From: Lacrimispora defluvii
GTDB lineage: Bacteria > Bacillota > Clostridia > Lachnospirales > Lachnospiraceae
DNA length: 64,000 nucleotides
NCBI GenBank assembly: GCA_013036995.1
Contig: JAAOXG010000024.1
Span: 1-64,000 of the forward strand
Direction: 5' to 3'
Positions 33,272 through 41,677 of the stretch are shown here, one piece after another. Position 1 is the first letter of the stretch, and every line of letters starts with the position of its first letter. The notes under the pieces were generated by a model, which did no database searches, was not told the DNA's origin, and saw only the letters and a program-made list of their open reading frames with translations. A program made the translations under genes and the position numbers.

Positions 33272-34138
33272 ATGACCGTATCATTCTTTTTTCAAACTCT
33301 CATCTCCGGCATCAGCAATGGAATGGTTTCCTATCTGATGATTGCCGGTGTTTCGCTGATTATCAGCGGCATGAGCATGGTAAATTTCGGTCAGGGGGCA
33401 TTTTATGTTCTTGGAACCTATTTAACCTATACCATAGCTGCTAAAATTGGTTTTGTTCCGTCGCTCATTCTGGTACCCGTTCTTGTGGCTGGAATCGGAT
33501 ATTTTGTGGAGAAGGCTACCAGACCTCTGTTCGGCAAGGATATGCTGTATATTATGCTGCTGACTTATGGCGTGGCGTATATGCTATGCGATATTATTGT
33601 TATGTTCTGGGGATATAGCATCCGGCTGCTGTCTCTGCCTGCTTTCTTAAATGGTGGCGTTAAAATTGTAGGGATTAAATTCCCGGTATATTATATTTTT
33701 GAAATTGTTATTTCAGGAATAACTGCCTTTGCGTTCTGGTTAATGATTAATAAGACAAAACTGGGTATGCTGACCCGTGCCATTATCAGCGACCGCCCCA
33801 TGGTTGCCAACTTAGGCGTCAATGTTAACCAGATGTTCAGTGTTCTGTTTATGATCGGAATTGGCATAGCGGGACTGGGTGGTGTTTTAAATGCCCCTGT
33901 TACCGGCATGAGTCCAAAGGAAGGCTTGTCTATTTTTGGTAATGTCATGCCAATTCTCTGCATTGGCGGTCTGCGTAATATGGATGGCTGTCTGCCTGCC
34001 GCCCTGCTGGTTGGTCTGGTAAATGCGTTTGGTGCAGTATATCTGCCGCAGTATTACAATGTACTGCCCGCTGCTTTGATGGTAATCTGCATGTTCATTA
34101 ATCCAAAAGGTATTTTTACCAGGAGGGAGGGTCGCTGA
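33272..34138 (+). CDS. LIV-type ABC permease, LivH type (operon 1)
   Basis: A permease of 288 residues, highly hydrophobic, with the LivH pattern ISGISNGMVSYLMIAGVSLI at the start and an EAA-like loop (AIISDRPMVANLGVNVNQMF) near 170. GGAGG is seven bases before the chosen ATG. Its stop overlaps the ATG of the LivM-type gene by one base (TGATG). Confidence 0.93.
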   Translation: MTVSFFFQTLISGISNGMVSYLMIAGVSLIISGMSMVNFGQGAFYVLGTYLTYTIAAKIGFVPSLILVPVLVAGIGYFVEKATRPLFGKDMLYIMLLTYGVAYMLCDIIVMFWGYSIRLLSLPAFLNGGVKIVGIKFPVYYIFEIVISGITAFAFWLMINKTKLGMLTRAIISDRPMVANLGVNVNQMFSVLFMIGIGIAGLGGVLNAPVTGMSPKEGLSIFGNVMPILCIGGLRNMDGCLPAALLVGLVNAFGAVYLPQYYNVLPAALMVICMFINPKGIFTRREGR

Positions 34139-35106
34139 TGAAAGCATGGAAGTCACTTTCAAAGATCAGGCAGGATGCCATAGTGGGAGCATTGCTTGTC
34201 ATAACGTTTTTCGTATATTCCCTCTTTGCATCTGATTCGGTGCTTGATTTTATGAGCCGTACTGTAATCATGATGCTTTTTGCCTCTGCTTTAAATATCA
34301 TTCTGGGCTTCGGAGGTCTGCGCCCTTTGGGTATGGCCACTTACTTTGGTATGGGTTCTTATGTTTATGTCATTATGTGCGTGAGAGGCGGTCTGGACCG
34401 CACCCTGGCAATTGTGGCAGCAATTGTTATTTCCATGGCAATCTCTCTTTTTATTAATGTAATATGTCTCCGGGCCAATGATGATCTCACCTTTGCTTTC
34501 GTGAGCATGGGTATCAACACCTTATTGTATACAATGGTATTTAAAATCCAGTACGTGGGTTCAGATACCGGATTGACCGGCAATGTGCGTCTGCCTTTTG
34601 CCAGCAGCCCAAGCGGTAACTTTTACTTGTGCTTTTTTGTCTGTGTGATCTGTATTGTGTTGATTTACCTGTTTTTTCACAGCCCCTTTGCCACTGTTTT
34701 AAAAGGGAGCCGTGATAATTTAGAGAGGCTTACCTTTATTGGAATGAATACCATGCATGTAAGGCTGTGTGCCTGTATGGTCTCCAGTTTTTTTGTAACC
34801 ATTGCCGGCATTCTCTACGCAATGAGAAATATGGGAGCTTTCCCGGTTATGTTTTCTACCAATACCTCTACTGAGGGGCTGGTCATGTGCCTGATTGGAG
34901 GAATGTACAGCTTTTTCGGGCCTATTTTAGGAGCAGTAATCGTTACATTTATATCGACGCAGCTATCCATTCTTACTAATTATTATCAGTTTGTACTGGG
35001 TGCGATCATTGTGCTTTGCGTGCTGTTTCTACAGGGAGGCCTGCTGCGCGATAAAGTAACAAAGGAGCTTAATGAGCCTGCAAAAAAGGGGGCTGTTAAA
35101 AAATGA
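34138..35106 (+). CDS. LIV-type ABC permease, LivM type (operon 1)
   Basis: The second permease, 322 residues, with helices beginning near residue 17 and the LivM block LGFGGLRPLGMATYFGMGSY at about 60-80. The EAA-like loop GSRDNLERLTFIGMNTMHVR is at about 195-215. It is translationally coupled at both ends: TGATG with LivH and ATGA with the ATPase. Confidence 0.93.
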   Translation: MKAWKSLSKIRQDAIVGALLVITFFVYSLFASDSVLDFMSRTVIMMLFASALNIILGFGGLRPLGMATYFGMGSYVYVIMCVRGGLDRTLAIVAAIVISMAISLFINVICLRANDDLTFAFVSMGINTLLYTMVFKIQYVGSDTGLTGNVRLPFASSPSGNFYLCFFVCVICIVLIYLFFHSPFATVLKGSRDNLERLTFIGMNTMHVRLCACMVSSFFVTIAGILYAMRNMGAFPVMFSTNTSTEGLVMCLIGGMYSFFGPILGAVIVTFISTQLSILTNYYQFVLGAIIVLCVLFLQGGLLRDKVTKELNEPAKKGAVKK

Positions 35107-35855
35107 GTGAGCCTATTTTAAAAGTTGAAAATTTAAACCGTTATTTTGGGGCACTTCACGCCACCCGTAATGTTTCTTTTGAAATCATGGAGGGAGAGGT
35201 ACGTGCCATTATCGGACCTAATGGGGCTGGAAAAAGTACATTGATGGATCTGATTACCAACCGGACTGTACCAAGCAGCGGAAAGGTTTTATTCCGGGGG
35301 GACGATATCACCGGCCTGTCTCCTGATAAAATCGTTCATAAGGGAATGACCAAGTGCTTCCAGATTTCCAAACTGTTCACCAGCCTGACTGTATATGAAA
35401 ATGTGCAGATTGCCAGGATCGAGATGAATAAGAAAACATTCAGTTTATTTCCGGTTCATGATCGTTACTTAAAGGAAGAAGTAAAACGGTATCTGTCTCT
35501 GGTAGGTCTGGAAAGCAAAATGAATGAAGTAGCAGCTTATCTTTCCTATGGAGATCAGAGACGTCTTGATATCGCCATAGCACTTGCCATGGATCCAAAG
35601 CTTTTAATTCTGGACGAGCCGGCGGCTGGTGTAGCCCGGGAAGAGGCTTATACACTGATGCAGCTGATCCGGAAACTGGCGGAGGAACGCAATATGACCA
35701 TTATTTTCATCGAACACGATATGGATATCGTATTTAACTATGCGGATGTAATCTCCGTACTTCGGGATGGTGAGCTGATTGCCAGCGGGACGCCAGAGGA
35801 AATTAAGGAAAATCAGTATGTACAGGAAGCTTATCTGGGAGGTGGCGAATCGTGA
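35103..35855 (+). CDS. LIV-type ABC ATPase, LivG type (operon 1)
   Basis: An ATPase of 250 residues with Walker A GPNGAGKS at about 38-45. The signature is LSYGDQRRLDIA (Tyr in place of Gly, common in LivG), and Walker B is LLILDEPAAGV. The C-terminal AYLGGGES is the LivG-type end. It overlaps the preceding permease gene by four bases (ATGA) and the next ATPase by four bases (GTGA). Confidence 0.94.
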   Translation: MSEPILKVENLNRYFGALHATRNVSFEIMEGEVRAIIGPNGAGKSTLMDLITNRTVPSSGKVLFRGDDITGLSPDKIVHKGMTKCFQISKLFTSLTVYENVQIARIEMNKKTFSLFPVHDRYLKEEVKRYLSLVGLESKMNEVAAYLSYGDQRRLDIAIALAMDPKLLILDEPAAGVAREEAYTLMQLIRKLAEERNMTIIFIEHDMDIVFNYADVISVLRDGELIASGTPEEIKENQYVQEAYLGGGES

Positions 35856-36565
35856 TACTTGAATTAAAGGATGTTAACGGCTATTATGATAAAAGCCATA
35901 TCTTAAACGGAGTTACCCTTTCAGTGGGACAGGGAACCTCCGTATGCCTGCTTGGAAGAAACGGTGTGGGAAAATCCACCACCATGAAAACAATTATGGG
36001 AATGCTTAATCCCAAGGAACATTGTAAAACCGAGGGAAGTATGAAGTTTGACGGCAAAGAGCTGTCAGGTATGAAAAGTCATTCCATAGCCAGACTTGGA
36101 ATCGCCTACGTACCCCAGGGAAGGCATATTTTCCCTACGTTGACTACGGAAGAGAACTTAAAAGTGGCAGCCCGTACCGGCGTTGACGGCAGCAGCAAAT
36201 GGAATCTGGAGACAGTCTATACATTCTTCCCACGTCTGGAGGAACGAAAGGATTCAAAGGGTGATAAGCTGTCAGGAGGGGAGAAGCAGATGCTGGCAGT
36301 AGCCAGAGGGCTGATGCAGAATCCTAAAATGATGCTTTTGGATGAAATAACAGAAGGTCTTGCACCAATAATTGTGGATCAGCTGGCTTCTATGGTACAA
36401 AATCTGGTGGCTGAGGGAGTGACAATTCTCATAGCGGAACAGAATGTAAAGTTTGCCATGAAGGTCAGCAGCGACTGCTACATTCTGGAACGAGGCACCA
36501 TTGTCCATCATCAGGCGACCAATGAACTGACGGCAGAGACAAGGAAGAAGTATTTGGGACTATAA
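35852..36565 (+). CDS. LIV-type ABC ATPase, LivF type (operon 1)
   Basis: The partner ATPase, 237 residues. Walker A GRNGVGKS is at about 35-42, signature LSGGEKQML, Walker B MMLLDEITEGLAP. Translation starts at GTG inside the livG-type stop. It closes the seven-gene operon and is followed by a terminator shared with the convergent permease gene. Confidence 0.94.
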   Translation: MILELKDVNGYYDKSHILNGVTLSVGQGTSVCLLGRNGVGKSTTMKTIMGMLNPKEHCKTEGSMKFDGKELSGMKSHSIARLGIAYVPQGRHIFPTLTTEENLKVAARTGVDGSSKWNLETVYTFFPRLEERKDSKGDKLSGGEKQMLAVARGLMQNPKMMLLDEITEGLAPIIVDQLASMVQNLVAEGVTILIAEQNVKFAMKVSSDCYILERGTIVHHQATNELTAETRKKYLGL

Positions 36566-36568
36566 AAG

Positions 36569-36612
36569 AAAAGGGCTGGGATCCTCTTATGGGAAACCAG
36601 CCCTGAATTTTT
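36569..36612. terminator. Bidirectional terminator between LIV operon 1 and the APC permease
   Basis: AGGGCTGG at 36572-36579 pairs with CCAGCCCT at 36597-36604; T-rich sequence follows on both strands. Confidence 0.82.
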
Positions 36613-37966
36613 ATTTATTCACTGTCTCTGACCGATGTGAAATCAAAGCACTAAATACCATAACAACAAAAAATACAATAAGAAAAGCAACTACAGCCAT
36701 TCCGTGCGCAAACCATGCGGCAATAATCATAAATAAACAGCCTGCAAGGGATAAACAGGGCATTAAGATACGATTAAAGAAGTTAAGTCCTTTGCTCTTT
36801 ACCATGAACATAATAAAGATTGGAACGTATAAAGCATAAACAGTGACAATCGGAAGTTCAGAAGAATCAAAAGTGAAAAATCCAAACCAGCTGGCAGTCA
36901 GATTTGCTCCGTAGAAATAGAACAGCCAGATACCGCAAAGAAATAACCCTAAAATAGCTGAATTAACAGGCATGTTGGTCATGGAATCCACCTGACTGAA
37001 AACCTTTGGTTTTGGTCCCAGGCCCCTGGCAGCAAGAGAATAAATTCCCCGGGTGCAGCCAAGCATCAGCCCGTTTAATGTGCCCAGACAAGAGATAATT
37101 ACAAATACAAATAACAGATTTCCGCCTATTGAAGTGAAAACAGTCTGGAATGCCAGTTTGGCCCCAGCTTCACCACCTGCCATGATTATTTCATTCTTAA
37201 CGGTTCCTGCCAGTCCGATGTAATACAGAATATACGCTGTCATAGTGATTAAAGTACCAGAAATTAAGGCAAGAGGCAAATTTCTTTTTGCATTTCTAAG
37301 TTCTGCATTAATACAGGTTGCAATGATCCAGCCCTCGTAGGCAAAGCTGGCTGCAACAACAGCTGTAAATAGCCCGTTGGCAGTGCTGGCAGATACGGTA
37401 TGGGTAAAATTATAAGCAGTCATTCCGTTGCGAAGTCCTGTAAAGGTGCCCACAATTGCCATAAGGAATAAAGGAATGAGCTTAATGACAGTCGTGCTTA
37501 CCTGAAATTTTCCTGCTAAAACAGGGGATAATGCGTTGATTGTAAAGCTGGAAACCAGATAAAGACAAGCGATGGTCATGCATTCTCCGCCGGTAATGGA
37601 AAAACCGAAGATGACACAGGTATACCGGGCAGATACCCATGCAAGAACTGAAGTAATGGTAGGGTAGTAAATAATTGCCATAAAACTGCCTACATAATAG
37701 GCATATTTTTTTCCTACGGTTGCTTCAGCGTAATCCACAATACCGTTAATGTACTGATATTTCGTAGCCATAACAGAAAATGTGTACGCACAGGAAATCA
37801 TAATAATACCGCCGACGATCCAGGCCAGAATTCCCTGCTTTAAATTTCCCCCTGTTGCAGTCAGAATCTTTTCGGCTTTAAAAAATACACCGCTTCCGAT
37901 CACGATGCCTACAACCATCGCAATGGCTGTAAATAATCCATACTTTTTTTCTAATTTTGATTCCAT
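36611..37966 (-). CDS. APC-family amino acid permease
   Basis: An amino acid/polyamine/organocation-superfamily transporter of 451 residues with about twelve helices. The helix 1 consensus VVGIVIGSGVFFKAEKIL and helix 6 region FAYEGWIIATCINAELRN (about 210-230) are clear. The resemblance is to LAT/serine-threonine exchanger-type members, with the FAYEGW motif seen in that group. It is a single-gene unit, and the amino acid carried cannot be told. Confidence 0.92.
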   Translation of the reverse strand: MESKLEKKYGLFTAIAMVVGIVIGSGVFFKAEKILTATGGNLKQGILAWIVGGIIMISCAYTFSVMATKYQYINGIVDYAEATVGKKYAYYVGSFMAIIYYPTITSVLAWVSARYTCVIFGFSITGGECMTIACLYLVSSFTINALSPVLAGKFQVSTTVIKLIPLFLMAIVGTFTGLRNGMTAYNFTHTVSASTANGLFTAVVAASFAYEGWIIATCINAELRNAKRNLPLALISGTLITMTAYILYYIGLAGTVKNEIIMAGGEAGAKLAFQTVFTSIGGNLLFVFVIISCLGTLNGLMLGCTRGIYSLAARGLGPKPKVFSQVDSMTNMPVNSAILGLFLCGIWLFYFYGANLTASWFGFFTFDSSELPIVTVYALYVPIFIMFMVKSKGLNFFNRILMPCLSLAGCLFMIIAAWFAHGMAVVAFLIVFFVVMVFSALISHRSETVNK

Positions 37967-38115
37967 AGTTCAACTGTTCCTGCTTTTCTATAGTATTGTT
38001 TGTATAAAAAATCCTTTTTATTTTATCATAAAATCAAATACAAATCAGCAAGATTTTATTACCAGAATTAAGTTTTTTTACTGGTAAAAAATCGTTAAGA
38101 AACAGCAGGATTAAG

Positions 38116-38592
38116 TCATGACTTTCGGTACTTTGGCTGTTCGGACAAATCCACCATATAATCGTTGGCTTTTCTCTTACCGGAATCAGTCAGAGTCAGA
38201 TAGATCTTTGCCATGGCAGTGATCTTATCTCTGTCGTCCGCATCGGCACTGTTAATAATGGCACCTAAGCTATTATAGGTGTGATATCCTTTTCCTTCAT
38301 CTTCACGGAAGAAATCTTCGCTTCCGCTTGCAGGCCGATGAATCCATGGGGAATTATCTGCGCCGGTAACCGGGTATTCAATACAGTCATCCTGCCAGCC
38401 CATTAAATAAGCAGGGGTAGTTCTAAGGATGACCGCCAGCTTTTCTAAAACATTAGCAGGAACTTTTTCTATTTGTCCGTTTTCATATCTGAATATGGTA
38501 GACCGCGAAACGCCTAACTCAGCGGCTACATCATCAGCACTCATTTCCAATTGTTTTCTTCTCTCTTTAATTCTCTGACCAGTGATTGACAT
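38116..38592 (-). CDS. XRE-family regulator (paralogue of the one at 19.1 kb)
   Basis: A regulator of 158 residues whose first 65 residues (SITGQRIKERRKQLEMSADD, GVSRSTIFRYENGQIEKVPA) are nearly the same as in the protein encoded at 19095-19553, and which also has a C-terminal KIYLTLTDSGKRKANDY segment. The middle 60 residues differ. The ATG (MSITG) seven bases after AGGAGG is chosen over an upstream ATG that would place the operator inside the gene. It is divergent from a small Cro-like gene across a 150-base region, an arrangement like phage cI/cro, though no phage genes are near. Confidence 0.9.
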   Translation of the reverse strand: MSITGQRIKERRKQLEMSADDVAAELGVSRSTIFRYENGQIEKVPANVLEKLAVILRTTPAYLMGWQDDCIEYPVTGADNSPWIHRPASGSEDFFREDEGKGYHTYNSLGAIINSADADDRDKITAMAKIYLTLTDSGKRKANDYMVDLSEQPKYRKS

Positions 38593-38607
38593 GTTCTTAC
38601 CTCCTGT

Positions 38608-38642
38608 AAGTATCATACCATTGATGTTGCAAAAATGCAACA
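38608..38642 (-). promoter_or_regulatory. Self-regulated promoter with TGTTGC/GCAACA operator, copy 2
   Basis: TGTTGC-AAAAAT-GCAACA at 38625-38642 overlies the minus-strand -35 and spacer (TTGCAT, 17 bases, TATGAT). Operator, spacing and -10 match the site at 19574-19608. Confidence 0.75.
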
Positions 38643-38671
38643 CTTATGACCCCCTGGGCTGACTTTGTATA

Positions 38672-38728
38672 TTGACATTTTATTTTTTATAAGCTATTCT
38701 TATGGCATAATAGTGGCACAAATGCAAC
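38672..38728 (+). promoter_or_regulatory. Promoter and GCAnAAATGCAAC element of Cro-like gene 1
   Basis: TTGACA (38672), a 17-base spacer and TATTCT (38695-38700), then TGGCACAAATGCAAC at 38714-38728, just before the ribosome site. The same layout precedes the paralogue at 47.6 kb. Confidence 0.7.
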
Positions 38729-38746
38729 GGAAAAGAGGTGAATTAT

Positions 38747-38956
38747 TTGAATATATACATGTTAAAGGATAAGATAGCGGATTCCGGCTTGACCCAGGAA
38801 TCAATTGCAGACGCTATGGGTATCAGCAGATGTACTTTTTACCGTAAGATGAAAAAAGAGGGTAATACTTTCACCGTACAGGAAATGAACAGAATGATAA
38901 AGTTCATATCCCTGACAAAAGAAGAGGCAGCTAAAATTTTTTTAATTCTCAAGTAG
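38747..38956 (+). CDS. Small Cro-like HTH protein 1
   Basis: A single-HTH protein of about 69 residues (SGLTQESIADAMGISRCTFYRK), typical of Cro-like repressors; little follows but a short helix (SLTKEEAAKIF). About two thirds of its residues are identical to the protein encoded at 47.6 kb. I take the TTG at 38747 as start because AAGAGGTG lies six bases before it and this ribosome-site-to-TTG layout is preserved in the paralogue; a GTG three codons earlier overlaps the ribosome site. The stop codon lies in a further motif copy (TAGCATAAATGCG). Confidence 0.85.
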   Translation: MNIYMLKDKIADSGLTQESIADAMGISRCTFYRKMKKEGNTFTVQEMNRMIKFISLTKEEAAKIFLILK

Positions 38957-38996
38957 CATAAATGCGATAATATCATATAGATTGCCCAGTCAATTT

Positions 38997-39046
38997 TGCA
39001 GATGCGGTGTTTGGTACAGTCAGGCACAGCATCTGCAGTTTTATTG
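38997..39046 (+). terminator. Terminator of Cro-like gene 1
   Basis: TGCAGATGC at 38997-39005 pairs with GCATCTGCA at 39029-39037, then GTTTTATTGTT. Between this and the GntR promoter the 38957-39289 gap is AT-rich and empty. Confidence 0.7.
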
Positions 39047-39163
39047 TTGTCATTTCAGGCATAGGATATTTTAATAATTTCTACTTTTAACACTAAATAA
39101 TTCATATATATCGTGTTAATGTCAAAATTGAATCATATTGTTACATAATTATCAAAATAAGTG

Positions 39164-39193
39164 TTGACAATTCAATAATTAATGAAATAAACT
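39164..39193 (+). promoter_or_regulatory. Candidate promoter of the GntR-family gene
   Basis: TTGACA at 39164-39169, an 18-base spacer and TAAACT at 39188-39193. Confidence 0.5.
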
Positions 39194-39289
39194 AGAGACG
39201 GGCAAACTAAAATTCTGAAGTTTGCTTCGTGATTATGGTGACAGAGGTGATTTGTTTGCCTTGAAACATCATAGCAGAAGGGGGCAGAC

Positions 39290-39958
39290 ATGGATAAATC
39301 GGTAAAAGAAGACAAATTTTCAAATGCCTATGAATATATAAAAAATAAGATTATACTGGGCGAATATCTTCCTTTGCAAGATATTTCTGATATGGAGTTA
39401 CAGAAAGAATTAGGCATGAGCAGGACTCCCATCCGCGAAGCGATTCAAAGATTGGAAAAGGATTCTTTTGTTAAAATATATCCGCGAAAAGGAACTTTAG
39501 TCGGAGAAATCGATTATAATCTGGTCAATGCAATTTATGAGGTGCGTTTACTGAATGAGCCTTATATAGCGGTAGAGTGTTATAACAGATTAAGCAAAGA
39601 CTGGCTTAAAAAAATGTATGATTCCTTTCAGAATCCACCTGAGTTTAAAGATCATGAAGAATATGTGAAATATTACACCAGGTTGGACGATTGTTTACAT
39701 AATACGGTTATCTCTCAGTCTCAAAACAGCTTTTTGAAAGAGTTACTGAATGTGGTAGCGGATCATAGTAACAGAATACGGGTATATTGTGCAAAGGTGA
39801 ACTTAAACTATACACTTTCCATTGAGGAGCATCTGGAAATTTTAAATTCAATGCTTTGTAATAATGATGCAGATGTGCTTGAAAATTATAAAATGCATAT
39901 TAGAAATTCCTGGAATAATGCAATGGACTTGATTTTTCCTAAAAAATCCATAATGTAA
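39290..39958 (+). CDS. GntR-family (FadR/FCD-type) transcriptional regulator
   Basis: A regulator of 222 residues with an N-terminal GntR winged helix (YEYIKNKIILGEYLPLQDIS, then MELQKELGMSRTPIREAIQR, to about residue 70) and a helical FCD-type effector domain (VRLLNEPYIAVECY, HNTVISQSQNSFL, EEHLEIL). FCD members commonly bind small organic acids. It stands directly upstream of LIV operon 2 in the same direction, separated by a terminator, and is its most likely regulator. Confidence 0.93.
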   Translation: MDKSVKEDKFSNAYEYIKNKIILGEYLPLQDISDMELQKELGMSRTPIREAIQRLEKDSFVKIYPRKGTLVGEIDYNLVNAIYEVRLLNEPYIAVECYNRLSKDWLKKMYDSFQNPPEFKDHEEYVKYYTRLDDCLHNTVISQSQNSFLKELLNVVADHSNRIRVYCAKVNLNYTLSIEEHLEILNSMLCNNDADVLENYKMHIRNSWNNAMDLIFPKKSIM

Positions 39959-39993
39959 TATTATAAAATTGATAAATACGTTAAATTAATATT

Positions 39994-40041
39994 GAATGCT
40001 GAGAATATGCCTGAAAAGCACATTTTCAGCATTCTTTTTTT
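39994..40041 (+). terminator. Terminator of the GntR-family gene
   Basis: GAATGCTGA at 39994-40002 pairs with TCAGCATTC at 40025-40033; a seven-base T tract follows. Confidence 0.88.
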
Positions 40042-40173
40042 CTGCCAGAAAAAGTATCTGTTGCAAAGCAAATAGCACAAAAAGAAAAAGAATTAAAATG
40101 TTTCAAATATGCAAATAAACCAATCAAATATTATACAATTAAGAAAAATTATATAAAATATACAGAAAACAGC

Positions 40174-40202
40174 TTGACTACGAACCTTTATTAGTATATT
40201 AT
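40174..40202 (+). promoter_or_regulatory. Promoter of LIV operon 2
   Basis: TTGACT at 40174-40179, a 17-base spacer and TATTAT at 40197-40202. About 155 bases of leader follow before the first gene, with only a weak hairpin (GAAAG...CTTTC near 40287-40309). The 39959-40360 gap holds otherwise only AT-rich sequence. Confidence 0.72.
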
Positions 40203-40360
40203 GTGGCTATATTTCAACTGATATATTAGTTAAATATAAGTAAAATAACAGGTGAATAAAAGAGAATTTAATTTTCTCAATCTGTGAAAGTCAGGAGAAG
40301 GGGCTTTCAGTTAACCACGATATCTTTTTAAGATAATAATAAAATATGGAGGAAGTAAAG

Positions 40361-41608
40361 ATGAAAAAGCAGTTATCTAAAATTCTTGCACTCGGTTTAA
40401 GTTTAACAATGTTCTTAACCGCATGCGGAGCTGGAAAAACAAGTACAAAGACGGAAGAAACCACCACAGGTGCAGCTGTTTCGGAGAGCACAACTGGAAC
40501 AGCTGAGGCAGGAGAGTTCTTTGTAATAGGAAATCCCCAGCCTTTGACCGGTGTCAATGCACAGGTTGGAGAATCTGCCAATATGGCAGCTGAACTGGCT
40601 GTTAAGGTAATTAATAAGGAGGGCGGTTTTAATGGGGTACCGGTTAAGCTTGTAAATTACGATGATCAGGGTTCTCCCGAGGAAGCGGTAAAGATTGCCA
40701 ATAAGATGATCCAGGTTGATAAGGTGGATGCCATCCTGGGATCATTAACAAGCAGCAACGTACTTGCAGCAGGTGGAATCTATAATGAAGCCGGGATTCC
40801 TACGATTGGAACGGGAAACAGTCCCACATGGATGCAGCAGGGCTGGGAATATGTTTTTCGTGCAGGATTAAACACTGCTCTTTCCATGCCTCATGTTACG
40901 GAGAGGATGCTGAATTTAGATGTTAAGAAGGTAGCGGTATTCCGCGGTCTGGATGATGCTGCAAAAACAAGCGCTGAAACGTTTATAGAGGAAGCAAAAA
41001 AAGCAGGAATTGAAGTAACTACCATTGAAAGTTACACAGAGGGGGATACAGATTTCTCCGGTCAGGTGGCTAAGATGATTAATTCTAAACCAGACGCAGT
41101 ATTCTGTTCTACCAATGGTCCCACTCAGGCAATTTTTGCAAAGCAGCTGCGGCAGCTTGGATTTAACAAACTCTGCTTTAACCGTGAGGGGATTCCGGTT
41201 GATACAATTAATGTGGCAGGGGATGCAGTCAACAACTGGGTATTTGCTTATCCATACGTGGTATACAACAGTATTGAAGAAGCAAAAGATCCTGAAATGA
41301 AGGAATTTTTAGAGCTTTACTTTCAGGCGTATGGTGTAATGCCGTTCCATGACTGCGCATACAGAAGCTGGGATGCGATGATGGTATTCTGGGAGGCCTC
41401 CAAGATAGCAGGAAGCAATGATAAGGAAGCAATCAAAGATGCAATCAGCAAAATCAAGGATTTTAAATCTCTTGGAGGCATGCTTGATTTCACTGACGGA
41501 ACCCGGGAAGGGCTTCATACTCTCAACGATTACATTATTATTGATGGAAAATACTTAGACTTTAATGAGTGGCTTAAGGCAGGGAATATATCTAAACTGG
41601 CAGAGTGA
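40361..41608 (+). CDS. LIV-type ABC transporter substrate-binding lipoprotein (operon 2)
   Basis: A binding protein of 415 residues of the peripla_BP_6 group. Lipobox LTAC gives Cys22, a Thr/Ser/Glu linker follows, and the mature domain starts FFVIGNPQPLTGVNAQVGES. I use the ATG giving MKKQLS, eight bases after GGAGG; the in-frame ATG five codons earlier includes that ribosome site. It is the first gene of an operon that also encodes a LarA-like protein and a dehydrogenase, so a hydroxy acid is a reasonable ligand, by inference only. Confidence 0.94.
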   Translation: MKKQLSKILALGLSLTMFLTACGAGKTSTKTEETTTGAAVSESTTGTAEAGEFFVIGNPQPLTGVNAQVGESANMAAELAVKVINKEGGFNGVPVKLVNYDDQGSPEEAVKIANKMIQVDKVDAILGSLTSSNVLAAGGIYNEAGIPTIGTGNSPTWMQQGWEYVFRAGLNTALSMPHVTERMLNLDVKKVAVFRGLDDAAKTSAETFIEEAKKAGIEVTTIESYTEGDTDFSGQVAKMINSKPDAVFCSTNGPTQAIFAKQLRQLGFNKLCFNREGIPVDTINVAGDAVNNWVFAYPYVVYNSIEEAKDPEMKEFLELYFQAYGVMPFHDCAYRSWDAMMVFWEASKIAGSNDKEAIKDAISKIKDFKSLGGMLDFTDGTREGLHTLNDYIIIDGKYLDFNEWLKAGNISKLAE

Positions 41609-41626
41609 TAAAACATATAGTATGGT

Positions 41627-41664
41627 CCGCCTATATCCGGTCAGGTGGTATATAGGCGGTTTCC
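41627..41664 (+). terminator. Intra-operon attenuating hairpin (LIV operon 2)
   Basis: CCGCCTATAT at 41627-41636 and ATATAGGCGG at 41650-41659 pair perfectly, followed by a short TTTCCTT. It lies between the binding-protein and permease genes. Confidence 0.65.
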
Positions 41665-41677
41665 TTGGAGGTAAGAA

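Noticed and set aside
38714-38728. TGGCAC...GCAAC read as a sigma-54 -24/-12 promoter
   Set aside because: The TTGC half at the correct spacing is missing, and a good TTGACA/TATTCT promoter lies just upstream. The same element in the paralogue reads TAGCAT, which breaks the -24 consensus.
38116-38956. Prophage remnant around the XRE/Cro-like pair
   Set aside because: No integrase, terminase, portal or tail gene occurs on either side; the neighbours are an APC permease and a GntR-regulated transporter operon.
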